This document shows, one piece after another, positions 49,624-61,696 of a stretch of 64,000 bases of DNA. Every line of letters begins with the position of its first letter. Within the stretch, counting starts at the first letter, position 1. The stretch spans positions 1,612,001-1,676,000 of the forward strand of contig CM057229.1 of the NCBI GenBank assembly GCA_029891385.1, in the 5' to 3' direction. Under the pieces are notes generated by a model. The model was not told the origin of the DNA and made no database searches. It worked only from the letters and a program-made list of their open reading frames with translations. This DNA is from Erythroxylum novogranatense. Lineage: Eukaryota > Streptophyta > Magnoliopsida > Malpighiales > Erythroxylaceae. Both the position numbers and the translations under genes were made by a program.

Positions 49624-51829
49624 TGATTAAATTTGATTATGATTATTTGAATGCATTTTTTGGGTTTCTACATTTAATTAGTTATACGTGAATATCCTAT
49701 TTTGGGGATAATAACTATCTAAGGCAACATATTTTTTGAGATATGACATGATAATTGCAGTTGGATTATTAGCGTGATTCACGTTATGTGGGCTTAATGT
49801 TATCGTTTTTTGTGAGAAAACATTGACATATTTTGGATGACGTGGCAGCTGAATTTCTAGGGTTATTGTTGATGATGTTTGGAGCTAATTATGTTGTTAA
49901 AGAAGTCCATCTATTGCAAAGTTCTATTTGGTGTAATAAGTGACCTGGGCAGAATCCTTGCACCTGGCCTTTTTTTTTTTTGCCTTTGTCGTTGATTGGG
50001 TGGTCCTTTTAGCAGCAGGGGTTTTTTATATTGAGCTTTATGTAACTAAATTAGTTGGTATGTTATTATGTGGTTTGTCTTGGTTGATTACATGGTTTTC
50101 TGCAACTGGGTGTTTTTCTATTAATATATGACAATTGAGGGTGTTTTTTGGGGAGTTTTGCCGCTGATTTATTTTATGATGTTCTTACCATTATGGTGTT
50201 GTTGTTCATTGTCCATGGTGTATTGATTGTGTGGTTGTCATTTACGGTTTGTGGTGTACGAAAACTCTTGGGTCCCGTTTGGTTGATACGGATTGTTGCC
50301 TGGGAAAGTAATATTTTTCTTAAAATTTAAATTATTATGTTTGGTTTGTTTTTTTAGTAGTTAGGAAAATAAAAACTTTCATAATTTAGAGAAAATAGTA
50401 GCACTTTCTTTGGATTCTAAATCCCAACACTCCCTTAATATTTAGATTACTTTCCCCAGGAATTTAATCTAAAAATACATTAAACAATTTAACTATTCCT
50501 TCTCTCTCACTCTCATGATTTTAAAATATATAAATTTTAAATAAATTTTGATTTAATAATTAAAATATATAAAATAAATATTAGTTTATAAATAATAATT
50601 TTAAATTATTTATTTTTAAAAAATATTTTATTAACACTTTATTAATAAATATTATATAAAATATTAACATAAATTTAAATAAAAATATTTTGTAAGTTTT
50701 ATTTAATTTATAATTATTATTAGTAATAAAAATATTTATTATTATTTTAAAACAAAATTAAAAATTCAGAATAATTATAAAAGTTGAAATAAATAAAATA
50801 ATTAATTTAAAAACTTTGAAAAAAGGGGGGAAGGAGAGACAAGAGAGAGGGAGGGAAATTTTAAGATTTTTTGAAAATTTTGCAAAAAATCTCCCATATT
50901 TTAAAAATTTTTCGATATCAGCTGGTATTTAGATTTTGAATATTTATGCTTAAAAGTTTCAATCGACAAACTTCAGGTTCATATTTTTCCTTATCTAACT
51001 ATTTAAATTTTTATTCTATTTGTAGGGATATAATTGAAAACATAAGTTAAAATTAAATTACATTGTATAAAATACTGTTACATACCAAACGCTATAATAA
51101 GAATCCACCCAACTTTCTTATTAGAATTCTTATAAATATTCAAACATGCGAATATCTTTACTTTCCATAGATTTATTTTCCAAAGAATAATATTCCAAAT
51201 TTACTTTACTTTTTCGCCAACCAAACGGGGCCTTGGAGTTTTCGTGATCTTAGTAGTTGCTATACTTGATTTGTTTCGTGATTTTTCTAGGCTGTCTTGG
51301 TGTTGTTTTTGGGTGAAAAACGTTCATGATAGGCATGGTGCTGCAACTGTATTTTTGGTGACGTTTTGATAATGAAACGTTTGTTCAATTGATATTATTT
51401 TGATTTTTTTGTGGGTAGGCTAATCATGATTCTTCTCAATAATTCACCACAGATATTATTATGTCACTTCTCGCACTTTTCAATAGATGAAGCTACATAT
51501 TTCATAAAGTTCTTTTTATCTCAAATGTTCTTCTTTGTTTATTTTTTTTATTGATTTTAATCACTTGAGTTGTTCACTTATCATCCTTATTAATAAACAG
51601 TGTTGTAAAAATTATCTGTTGAGGTGAGTACGAGGTGGTTGTACTGCTGAGTGTGAAATTCTTTCACAGGTTATGAGGACGCGAGATAGTATCAAGGGTT
51701 AAGTGATATCAGCTTAGTAAAGTCTTATGTAAAACTATTGTCGTTAGTGATTTACATTTGTGCATTTAATTTTTCATTTTTAATTGTGTTAGATTTGGTG
51801 AAACTACTATACTCCTTCGGAAATTTACA
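49624..51829 (+). repeat. 3' LTR of the gag-only element, interrupted by a MITE
   Basis: Without the MITE at 50,271-51,232 this LTR is about 1,244 bases, close to the 1,284 of the 5' LTR. It ends CTTCGGAAATTTACA at 51,815-51,829, matching the 5' LTR terminus. Confidence 0.82.
50271..51232. mobile_element. PIF/Harbinger-type MITE nested in the 3' LTR
   Basis: The left end GGTCCCGTTTGGTTG and the complement of the right end (GGCCCCGTTTGGTTG) are 15-bp inverted repeats with one mismatch. TTG occurs on both sides (50,268-50,270 and 51,233-51,235). Removing the element and one TTG restores the LTR as seen in the uninterrupted copy near 46,630-46,660. The GGCCCCGTTTGG end and 3-bp duplication are typical of Tourist/PIF-Harbinger MITEs in plants. 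No coding content. Confidence 0.88.
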
Positions 51830-54013
51830 CTATTAATGCTTTAAAAAATAAACGAGTTCAGTTGTTTTAACAATAAAAACTTTGAACCGATCAACTTTTC
51901 AAATCGATTTTAATTTTTCAATTTAATTTAGTTCGATAATTTTTGTTATTAAGAGTGATTAGTTTATTAATTAATTTGTTAGTTTTTGCAAACTGATTAG
52001 TTTTATAAACTAAAATGAATTAATTAATTTTATTTAACAATTTTATTTTTAATTAAACTTTAAAGTTTTAATCAATAAGGACAATTTTTTCAATTATTCT
52101 TTAAATTCTACAATTTTATTCATTTGGTATTATGATGACCTACTCAATTGAATGTTTTAAACCTTAAACTTCATATCTTACAAGTTAATTTTGATTCAGT
52201 TTTAAAATATCAAATAAAATATAATATGCATAATAGCGAAAAAAATTGTAGAGCTTTAAGATAAATTTAAATAAGTTCTTAATAAAATTATAAATTAACT
52301 TTTATCATGAACGTTTATTTATAAAATAAATTTCATTAAATTTTTAAAAACTATATTTAAAGTTAACATTCAATAACAGTAAAGTATTTATATTCTAAAA
52401 AGTAACGAGTCTATTGTTAAGTATTAATTTGTTATATAAAATGTATTAAAAGAGGAATATAGCTTTTCTCTACATGGACATGCAAGAGTAGGGAAGCAAC
52501 GGCTAAGATTCGGTTTGGCTATTATTATATTCATATTCATATTCATTTTTATGACTCAATCTATTATCTATTTAAAATTTATCGATTTTTACGATTTATT
52601 ACCCATATCTAATTTTATTAGATTATTTGAGTTTTATATATCTATCGGATTGTATAGCTCATAAAAATATAACTTATAAATATAAAATATAAAGACCAGA
52701 TTTTGTGAGCGCTCTAAATTAAAATTAATTTAATAATAATAAGCCAATATTTTAATTTGTATGTCTTTAAAAATCATAAAATTGGAATAATAAAATTATA
52801 ATATCTAGTGCAAAGACAATATATATTTTTACAATCAATAATTAAAACAAAAGCGAAATATCCACAACTTCATATTGTCTTTGCGTAAATTCTACGACAT
52901 TCAAAATTTCATTTTCATATCATTTACATTATTATCTTCTTATAAAAAATAAAATATGGTGAAAAGGTGAAGATTGAAGAGTAAAGTCAATATTTTAAAG
53001 CAATTTCTCTCAAAAATATTAATATTTTATTATATCTAACCATAAAATTCAAGAAAAAATAGAAAAATAAAGTTAATAAAAAGGATCAGGTATAAATATC
53101 TATCGGTTCGAGTTATTACTAGAACCACATATAAATTCATATCTAAATTTAATTTTACCATCAATTTAAAATCTATTTAAAATATATAATTTTAGCTTCT
53201 ATATCTATTTTTCGGGACCGATGATGTAGATACAGGTTGAAAACTCACTTACATTCCTATGCAAGAGAACCCATATTAGGCTTTAGGCTTTTTGCATATC
53301 CAGGCAGCCTCCAGTCCTCACGATCAATTGTCCAGTAAAGTAAAGTGATGGAAATGCTCTTAGCCCAAAGTATAAGAAATGATTTAGGTCCACGTTTTGT
53401 GCGTCTAAGTTGGGCTGTGATTTAAGCACACAATGAATACTGTGAATCTAATAATTATTTTGTCGTAATAAAAATTATTTTATTATATTTAATTTAAAAA
53501 TACTATAAACATATTTTCTATATTATAATTGATGTAGAAAACATATTTGCTATATTATAATTGAGATTATACTTTCTTTTCTTTCTCAATTGTAATAACT
53601 ATAGTTTAATTAAGTTTAATTTAACTATAAAATAGCACTTTTAGGTAAATTTAAGTTACCATCAAGTCAATAAAATATCAAGTCTCGTGATCCTTGATGT
53701 GTAATTTGGATATACCTTTCTCCTATATCAAGATTATGATGAGCATTGCAAAATGTCAGCGTTAACGTCAACTTGATAGATATGTGACATGCTCTTCGAA
53801 GTTATCTATTTCTCGAGACTCGAGTGTAGGATGAGAAAGTTATCAATTTGTACAATGTTCTAAAGAGTTGTTACAAACTAGTATATCCTCTTTCAGTCTC
53901 CTGTAGGGCCGAAGGATAAGAATGGAAGCTATTCAACCCCTGTTCGTGTAATGATATTCTTGATCAGATCTAAGTTAATGAATCATCTTGTTATTTGAAT
54001 TTAATTAAATTTA
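51830..54013. other. AT-rich gene-free spacer
   Basis: No open frame or known domain. A short tandem duplication of about 31 bp (ACATATTTTCTATATTATAATTG-like) lies at about 53,510-53,566. Confidence 0.5.
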
Positions 54014-54018
54014 ATTAT
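54014..54018. repeat. 5-bp target duplication (ATTAT), left copy
   Basis: ATTAT sits directly outside the left LTR terminus and again at 55,402-55,406 outside the right, inverted terminus. Confidence 0.8.
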
Positions 54019-54455
54019 TGTTAACGAATAGAGAAATGATACGTTAACATGTTAACCCTAAAATCAAAATGCATGGGTCATGGATAGTCCATGACCCGGC
54101 CCACTCCCACAAACCCAATACGTAGCATTCACAGAACACGTGACCGCAGAACTCAGCCACCCACGCTTCATTTCTTTCCCTTTTTCCTTTTGCATTCCTC
54201 GCACTGTACAGACCTGGAACAGCAGCCTCCACAGGCAACCCGTAGCTGTCCTTCTCCTCTGTTGTCTTCCTTTCTGTTACACAACACAAAAGCAATCAAT
54301 AGTTTCATTCCTAGGATTAGTATAAAAGGCAAAAGTAATGTACAGTTTACGAGTATGTTGAAATAAGAAAATTTCTTCATCACTTACCTTTATTTGCTTT
54401 CATGGTATCAGAGTCAAAGGGCTGATCCAATTTATCCTATTAACCTAACCACATA

Positions 54456-55172
54456 ATGTCAAGCATAGCAGAGAGCAGTGAGCAACCTGATTTAGAACAA
54501 TACTCCATAACCAATACTGAAAACCTTGGAGCCATCTTAGTCACCACCCTATTCAATGGCAACAATTACATAACCTGGAGCAAATCGATGATGATTGTTC
54601 TATGTGCAAAAGACAAATTATCCTTCATTGATGGCTCTTGCATGCAACCAATGAAGGACAGAAACTTACTTACCAGATGGAGGAGGGCTGATTCAATGGT
54701 CAAGTCTTGGATACTGAACTCCATGACCAAGGAACTAGGAGATGCATTCTTGTCATTCTCCACAGCAAGGGAACTTTGGGAAGAACTGAAGGAAAGATTC
54801 GATGAGGCAAATGGCCCACTCCTGTACCAGATAGAGAGGGAAATCAGTAACCTGAAACTAGGTAATCTCACAATTTTCGCATACTATACTAAATTAAATA
54901 AACTCTGGGATGATCTTGCTAGTTTGAGCCCGATACCTACTTGTGTTTGTGAGGCTGCTAAAGCTATACATATCAAAGAAAACACACACAGATTGGTGCA
55001 ATTTCTGATGGGCCTAAATGAAGATTATGAACATGTTGTGAACCAAGTTATGCTAATGGAGCCACTGCCTATGGTAAATAGAGCTTTTGCTATGATGCAA
55101 ACCGTGGAAAGACAGAAAACAGTGAATGCAGGTTCCGACAACAGCATGCATGTTGCTATGATGGTAAGATAA
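54456..55172 (+). pseudogene. Copia-type gag fragment inside the inverted-end element
   Basis: A 238-codon frame with the N-terminal gag domain (LVTTLFNGNNYITWSKSMM) and the UBN2 domain (WILNSMTKELGDAFLSFSTA, LWEELKERFDEANGP, YYTKLNKLWDDL, QFLMGLNEDYEHVVNQVML). The stop at 55,170-55,172 is probably premature: the same frame continues with an asparagine- and lysine-rich linker (AKRGGKNNSSSGKRAFTKRE) to the joint with the inverted LTR. The zinc knuckle that should follow is cut off. The long open frame suggests limited decay since insertion. Confidence 0.85.
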
Positions 55173-55234
55173 ACAAACTCTAATGCTAAGAGAGGAGGCA
55201 AAAACAACAGCAGTAGTGGAAAAAGAGCCTTCAC

Positions 55235-55401
55235 AAAAAGGGAAAGAAATGAAGCGTGGGTGGCTGAGTTCTGCGGTCACGTGTTCTGTGAATGCTATGT
55301 ATTGGGTTTGTGGGAGTGGGCCGGGTCATGGACTATTCACGACCCATGCATTTTAGTTTTAGGGTTAACATGTTAATGTATCATTTCTCTATTCGTTAAC
55401 A
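55235..55401 (-). repeat. Inverted 167-bp copy of the LTR 5' end
   Basis: Read on the minus strand it repeats 54,019-54,185 with about six substitutions, most of them G/A or C/T. It forms the right terminus of the element. Confidence 0.92.
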
Positions 55402-55406
55402 ATTAT

Positions 55407-57103
55407 AGTAATATTTAAATATCTAAACTTGCGGTGGACCTTGTTGAGATCTTCACTCTTGAGTTATCTGTGAGCATGGCAGTAGTTTTTGCATGCGATT
55501 GCGTGAAACATGGTTTTAGTTTTCATTACTAACCCCAATATATAGACCTCATGTTTAAAGGAGATCTTTCAAAGAGCATCCTCGATCTAACCTTTGAACC
55601 ACTCATAAAGGGACAAGACGTGGCTCACTGAGTGAATGTTGAATCAGATATTAATTGGGGAGTGCCTGAAATGGAGCCACGGCCTAGACCTAGAGGGAAT
55701 GGTCACTCGAGTGTCGACCACTGGTGTGTGGTTTATGCTTTTCCCAGACCCACGCGAACGGCGATAATATGAGGATCTTGAAAGTGACCAACTAGGAATC
55801 TTCTTTGTCATCTTTGAAAGATTTGCACCAACACCATCTTCTTTTCTTTGCTCAAAGATTCCAAAACTATCCGTCTTTCCCAAAATTAAATCAGTATTTA
55901 GTTGAATTTGGTTCCTTCAGCTTGACTTAAAGGCCTTTATTTGGCACTGGTGGGCTTGGAGGTACCCCAATTTGGGAACCCTTTCTCTTTCAATGGCTCA
56001 ATTTAAAGGGATATGGTGTATTGGAAACTTTATCAACTCCCATGAACGTGGACATTGAAAGTGCAAGCATTGCAATAAATGAAGAGAGAGGAAGAGGTTT
56101 GTCTTTGATTCATCAAGTAGAACTAGTGCTCCAGCTATACTTGCTTGTTCACATGAGTACAGTTCCTCTTTGTTTCCTTCTCGGTTGGAGTATAAAGATC
56201 AATCAAAATCAAGTTACATCACAATTTCAAGCTAGACGGATCTAAACCATTTACACTTAATAACATGATTTTATATTATTTGTAATTAAAAACCTTTTGC
56301 ACGACCTGAACCATTAAAAAAGTCATAGATTAGTACTGAATATGCATATGTGATATACTTTTGAAGATCTTACCAGCTTATACAAAAGTAAAGCTAAGCA
56401 GAAGCCGTAATGTATGTAGGAGCATTGGGATGAGCAAGTTAGTCAATTTTCGATTACTCTTTGATTCTATAATCATGAAACGAAGATAATTACATATCCT
56501 TCTGGTCAAAAAAGAAAAGAAACCAGTGATAAATATCCTTCCATGTTGGAGACGATATGAGGACCTTTATTTTTGATGGACTACAATACACGCAAGTTGT
56601 GAAATTTGCATACACCAGTCTAATCATGCATGCTGGATCTCTCAGGAAAAAGAGCGTGCGCAACAATTTTCACCAAATACCTTTGTCTTAATCTCTGTTA
56701 TAATGAAATGTGGTGGGTACAATCACTTTGAGCCAAAGGAGCAGAACAAAAGTGAAATAAAGAATCGATAGTGCGTCCATCTACTAGCTATGTGAAGCCT
56801 GAAAAGAGCCAACCAATGTAAAGATAGAAGGAACTTTCCAAAGTAAAAGAAACAGTTGGCTGGTTTGGCTTTCGCCATCAAAATATCTCATTTGCTAATC
56901 TATGTATGCATATTTGGAGCTCCATGACTTTGGTAGTTCTTGTTTTGAGAATATAGATTCTAGCGAGTCTTTAATCAAGAATTCGTATCCATTACTCTTC
57001 GTATATGCCTAAGATAAATCTTTTAATGTACATAATAATCTGTAAAATCAAGTGATCGATTCGACTCGAACGATTATTAAAATTTCTTAATCAGAAACGA
57101 TTT
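55407..57103. other. Gene-free spacer
   Basis: Sequence complexity is higher than in the AT-rich spacers, and open frames of 74-79 codons exist (55,644-55,883 minus; 56,021-56,245 plus), but none shows a domain I know. A decayed gene or transposon fragment is possible at about 55,550-56,250. Confidence 0.4.
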
Positions 57104-57424
57104 TGTTACGATATTTTCATATTCACTAACAACTCACGCTACGGCCACAATCACCCAACGACACAATTACTCAAGAAATGGAAATACAAAGGGAGAGAGA
57201 GAGAGAGAGAGAGAGATCAGAATTTGCTCATTTCTTATTGCCTGTCTGACTGTTCTGTTACAACGGTATATATTCTAGTATAACCGGAATATTCTAGAAG
57301 CAGTCACGTGAGTCTATGTGTGCCAGGAATCTCTACGTTGCGTTTCACTTATTAGTTTCTTATCTTCACGACGTCGTCCTCCTCTTCTTCCCCCAAGGTT
57401 CATGCAGCTCCAAATGCCGTAACA
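57104..57424 (-). repeat. 3' LTR of the Gypsy element
   Basis: 321 bases, TGTTACG to CGTAACA, matching 61,862-62,182 at full length with about 11 visible differences. A (GA)n run lies inside at about 57,191-57,216. The purine tract that primes plus-strand synthesis (GGAGGGGA on the minus strand) touches its inner edge. Confidence 0.94.
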
Positions 57425-57436
57425 TCCCCTCCGTCT

Positions 57437-58842
57437 TCAAGAAGTAACTTGTCTAACAGATTCACGTCCGGAAACCTCTTTTGTAACTCGTAAAACCATT
57501 CCCATGTCACTTCTTCCTTGCCACTGCACCAGCACCTGTGTCGCTGCTCTGTTGTTTCTTTTCACGATCCTTCTTCCCCATATCGCCACGGGCATCTTTG
57601 CTTTCTCTTCCCAAGTCGCGGGAAGCTGACTGGAGGTAGGAGTTCCTTTCGAGACAAAACTCCGTAATTGAGAAACATGAAAAGTTGGATGAATGGTTGT
57701 TCCTTCCGGCATTCCCAACGTGTAGGCCACCTTATTTATCTTTGCAATAATAGGGAAAGGTCCGTAATACAGGGGTGCTAACTTCTGATTGGATCGCCGC
57801 TGCACAGACTGTTGTCGGTAGGGCTGTAGCTTTACGTATATCAAATTCTCTGTTAACGCTTTTTATCCGCCTGAAGTTTCATCATCTGCTTTGCTCTGTT
57901 CAGGTGGAATTTGATTATCTGCAGTGCCGCCTCTTTGTCTTGACATATTTGGTCCAACCCTGCATCACTAGAATCGCCTGCAACATATGACACGTATATG
58001 GGAGGTGGATACCCGTAGAGCACTTCAAATTGCGTATTATCGATCGCTGAATGATGTGTGGTATTATACCACCATTCGACCATAGTTAACCAGCTTACCC
58101 ATTTATGTGGAATATCACAACAGAAGCACCGTAAGTAAGTTTCCAGTGTCTTATTCACCGCTTCCGACTGTCCGTCCGTCTGTGGGTGATAGGCCGTAGA
58201 AGTTTGCAACCTTACATCTTGTAACCTAAACATCTCTCGCCAGAACTTGCTCATGAAGATAGGATCCCTATCCGAAATGATCCGTTCGGGCATCCCGTGT
58301 AATTTAAAGACGTGATACATAAATACCCGCGCCACTTCTTGTACTGTGTACGGATGTTTGATGGCTGTGAAATGAGCGTATTTGCTGAATCTATCGACAA
58401 CAATGAAGATGGCTGACTTACCATGAGATGGTGGTAAGCCCTCTATGAAATCTATAGTGATCTCCCTCCAACATCCACTAGGAACTTGCAAAGGCTGTAG
58501 TAAGCCAGGGTAGGCAGCATGGTCATATTTGATTCTTTGACACGTGATGGAGCTCTTCACATGGTTCCTCACATCCTTGGCAATCTGTTTCCAGTGGAAT
58601 AAGCTCTGGATTCTCTTAATTGTTGCTGTCACCCTTGAGTGACCTCCTTGCGGACTATCGTGTGCCATGGCTATTATTCTTTTCTGGAGTTCTTTATTGC
58701 AACTTACCACGATCCTTCCCTTCCATCTAAGCATCCCATGCTGCCATTCGTAATTTCCCGTAGGATTGTCCGTCACTTTAAGCTTTTCAATGAGATCTTT
58801 AATGGTCTTATCCTCCTCCCACCCTACCTTGATTTCATCCAT
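57437..58842 (-). pseudogene. Gypsy integrase and chromodomain-like tail (frameshifted)
   Basis: 58,842-57,853 encodes the integrase: the zinc-binding start (HDSPQGGHSRVTATIKRI, then SSITCQRIK where CxxC is damaged to ITCQRIK), and the catalytic core with D in ITIDFIEGLP, D in ISDRDPIF and E in TDGQSEAVNKTLE. The frame stops at 57,853 and resumes one frame over at 57,844 with YVKLQPYRQ, the GPF-like LYYGPFPIIAKINKVAYTL, and a chromodomain-like RRIVKRNNRAATQVLVQWQG. The indel lies at about 57,845-57,860. Confidence 0.9.
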
Positions 58843-59960
58843 CAGAGTGGTGTGAACCTATGATACTACCATCGTGAGTAATTGTAGCTTGAGATTCTGG
58901 ACAAAGCGTCTCAAAATCATATCCCATCAGCTTTGGAATCCAGTTTTGTTGAAAGGGTGTGGAGATCCTCTGCTCTAATAAGTATTTTAAACTTCGGTGG
59001 TCTGTTTGCACTCGAAAGAACCTCCCATTCGAGTAGTGGTGCCAGTGTTTCACTGCTTTGACAATGGCGAGGAACTCCTTTTCGTAGGTAGAGATTCCCT
59101 GATGCTTAGGAGCTAAAGCTTTGCTCAAGAAGGCAAACGGACGACCCTCTTGCTGAAGTACCGCCCCTATTCCTTTCTCACATGCATCTGCCTCGACTAC
59201 AAATAATTTTGTAAAGTCCGGAAGTGCTAATACCGGCGCTGCCATCATCCGTTCCTTCAACTGTTCAAAAGCTTTCTGTTGTGGCTCCTTCCAATCAAAA
59301 CTCCCTACCTCCTATTTCTTTAGCACATGGTTGAGAGGTTTTGCTAAGATGCCATAGTGCTTGATAAACCTTCGGTAGTAGCCCGTTAGGCCTAAAAACC
59401 CCCTGAGCTCCTTTAGTGTACGCGGCTATGGCCATTGCCAGATTGTTTCTACTTTCTTCTCATCGGTGGAGACTCCCCTTTCCGATATCGAGTGGCCCAA
59501 ATAGTCTATCTGTCGGGCCTCGAATATACACTTACTCTCCCGTACATATAATTGTTGCTATCTCAAGACTCCCAGAACCATGCGAAGGTGATGCAAGTGT
59601 TGGGAAGAATCTGCATTGTAAATTAGCAAGTCATCAAAGAAAACCAGTAAGAGTTTTCGAAGGAATGGTTGGAATATTTCATTCATAAGACTTTGAAATG
59701 TAGAAGGAGCGTTCGTGAGGCCGAATGGCATCACGAGAAATTCGAAGTGGCCTTCGTGGGTTCAGAAAGCTGTCTTCGGGATGTCCTCCTCCTTCATCCT
59801 AATCTGGTGATACCCCGAACGCAGATCGAGTTTGGAGTACCAACTGGATCCCTGCAGTTCTTCCAGTAGCTCCTCAATTAATGGAATCGAAAATTTGCTT
59901 TTTACCCTGTGTTTGTTTAACTCCCGATAATCGACACACATCTCTCAAGAGTTGTCCTTC
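58835..59960 (-). pseudogene. Gypsy reverse transcriptase and RNase H (frameshifted)
   Basis: The RNase H block at 59,260-58,835 reads KLFVVEADACEKGIGAVLQQ, PFAFLSKAL, STYEKEFLAIVKAVKHW, VQTDHRSLKYLLEQ. Upstream, the reverse transcriptase is spread over several frames; its catalytic FFDDLLIYN is visible at about 59,645-59,620. Stops and shifts occur between 59,290 and 59,945. Confidence 0.85.
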
Positions 59961-61024
59961 TTCCTCACTAAGATGACTGGCGATGCGTATGGACTGACGC
60001 TCTTCCGTATAAATCCTTGCTCCGACAGCTCCTGTACCGCCATTTCAATGGCGTCCTTTTGTTCACCGGAGTAGCGGTAGGGCCTTATATTAATGGCATC
60101 CACTCCCGGCGTTAAATGAATTGCGTGGTCACAAGCACATTTTGGCGGCAAACCCTTAGGTTCTGAGAAAATTTCACCGTAATCCGCTAGCAATCCTTCA
60201 ATCTCATCTCTGCTCTGGTCGTCGTCGTTGAGACTTAGGTTTTGCATACGAATTTCAATTGGGTCGGGCAAACGTAACATAAACAACGCTCCTTGGCTTG
60301 AGTCCTTGATCATTTTATGAAGGCTTTTACCGGATACCTCTCGGGTGGGCATCTCGGGTTGACCCGATAACGTAACTATTCTCCCTTCCCACTGGAACTC
60401 CATGGTTCGTCTCTTGAAATTACACAATATGTCGTCCAGTGTAGCTAACCATTGTACCCCCAGTACCATATCGCATCCTCCTAACTTGATAACTAAAGCT
60501 TCGGTCGCAAATTTAGCCCCCTGCATGTGCCATACAAAATGCCTACATACCTATTTGCAGATCAATTTTAAGCCTCCTCCTACAGTGATGCTTATAGGAT
60601 CGATCTCACTTACCTCCACCATTGCTTTCCTTACCACCTTCTCATCCAAGAAATTATGTGTGCTACCGCTATCCACCAAAATATACAGAGGTCTTTGTCT
60701 GTAAGTTCCCACCACCCGAAGTTGCTTGTAATCCGATTGATCCCGTAAACCCCACATAGCCTCTAGCGAAATATTAGGATTGAGGGGAGCTCCATTCTCT
60801 AGCTCCTCACTTCCAGGTTCCTCTGCCTCCGGGTCATCGTCTTCCACCATGTATAGCTGGAATTGTTTCTTCCTACACTTGTGCCCCGACGAATACTTCT
60901 CATCACACCAGAAACATAGACCTTTTGCCCTTTTTTCGTCAAACTCTCTGCTGCTAGTTGTCCTACTGTTCCGCTGGTTCCTGACATTCAGGTTCCTACT
61001 TCCCTGGGTTCCCGGCGTAGGCAA
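59945..61024 (-). pseudogene. Gypsy zinc knuckle, protease and start of reverse transcriptase
   Basis: 61,024-60,551 contains a zinc knuckle (CFWCDEKYSSGHKC) and the aspartic protease active site (LYILVDSGSTHNFLDEK). After a stop at about 60,551 the frame continues from 60,526 to 59,945 through the linker (GCDMVLGVQWLATLDDI) to the first reverse transcriptase motif (LSEQGFIRKSVSPYASPVIL) and ends in a stop right after KKDNS. Confidence 0.9.
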
Positions 61025-61027
61025 TAA

Positions 61028-61696
61028 TCAATTATCAGTCTGTGGCCTGGATACCGGGGTTGTGTAGCTATTCCCTTTGTACAAGGAAGATCCCCCGCTA
61101 ACTGAGCTGCTGACCCTACTACCTTTTCCGAAATAAACTGGTACATTGGCTGCCATAATTGCTTCTTGTTTCCTTGCCCACGTATACGCTTGGTGCAAAG
61201 CAGACGGGTCCATCATTTTTACTGTCAGCCCCAACTCTGGTTTAAGCCTTTTTAAGAAGAACCCTACCAAATATTCTTCTGGCAGAGTGAGCTTGTTCGA
61301 GTATCTATCGAAGAATGCGCAGTACTCTAGCACCGACCCATCCTGTCCTAGCTCCTTTAAATCTCCTATGGGATCTTTAAAGATATTTTCATCGAATCGT
61401 TGACGTAGTAGAGTCACAAACTCTTCCCATTTTATCTCATGCATCTCCTTCCGATTCCTAATGGTAAGTTGATACCATTCAAGCGCATCCCCTTTCATAT
61501 GAATTGCCGCAAGTCTTATTTTTAACTCATCAGGTGTTTGGTTCATAGTAAAAAATTGTTCGCATTTATAGCTCCAATTATGTACTCCGGTGCCATCGAA
61601 TGTTGGAAAATCGGTTTTATGGGCCTTTATTATGCCCATTCCGCGTCCTCTTTCTTCCGAACTCTGTACTGATAATTCTGTCCCTTCCTTGTCCAT
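61028..61696 (-). pseudogene. Gypsy gag (Retrotrans_gag domain)
   Basis: A 222-codon frame with the capsid core (KTDFPTFDGTGVHNWSYKCE, HMKGDALEWYQL, WEEFVTLLRQRF, DPIGDLKELGQDGSVLEYCAFFDRY, FLKRLKPEL). A single stop at 61,028-61,030 separates it from the zinc knuckle frame, which continues in phase. Confidence 0.9.

Larger units (their letters stand above)
46023..51829 (+). mobile_element. Gag-only Copia-type LTR retrotransposon with long LTRs
   Basis: Two ~1.25-kb LTRs flank a 2.3-kb internal region that starts with a tRNA-iMet-like primer site (47,309) and ends with a purine-rich GTGAGGAGGAGAT tract (49,611-49,623). The interior holds only a decayed gag; no protease, integrase, reverse transcriptase or RNase H motif is visible in any frame between 49,020 and 49,610. 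It is therefore a non-autonomous derivative that would depend on another element's enzymes. Divergence between the LTRs and many gag stops indicate an old insertion. I could not find a clear target duplication. Confidence 0.82.
54019..55401 (+). mobile_element. Rearranged Copia-type element with inverted LTR ends
   Basis: A 384-bp LTR (54,019-54,402, TGTTAACG to TTTCA) is followed by the primer site TGGTATCAGAG at 54,403, a gag frame, and then, from 55,235 to 55,401, an inverted copy of the first 167 bases of the LTR. The element so begins with TGTTAACG and ends with CGTTAACA. A 5-bp target duplication ATTAT flanks exactly these ends. The 167-bp arms differ at about six positions. There is no normal 3' LTR, polypurine tract or pol. 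The joint between gag and inverted LTR falls in an AAAAAGGG stretch present in the LTR arm. The duplication shows that it entered the genome after the rearrangement. Confidence 0.85.

Noticed and set aside
54044..54295. Open frame on the minus strand resembling one at 55,053-55,280
   Set aside because: The shared peptides come from the inverted LTR arms; they are not a duplicated gene.
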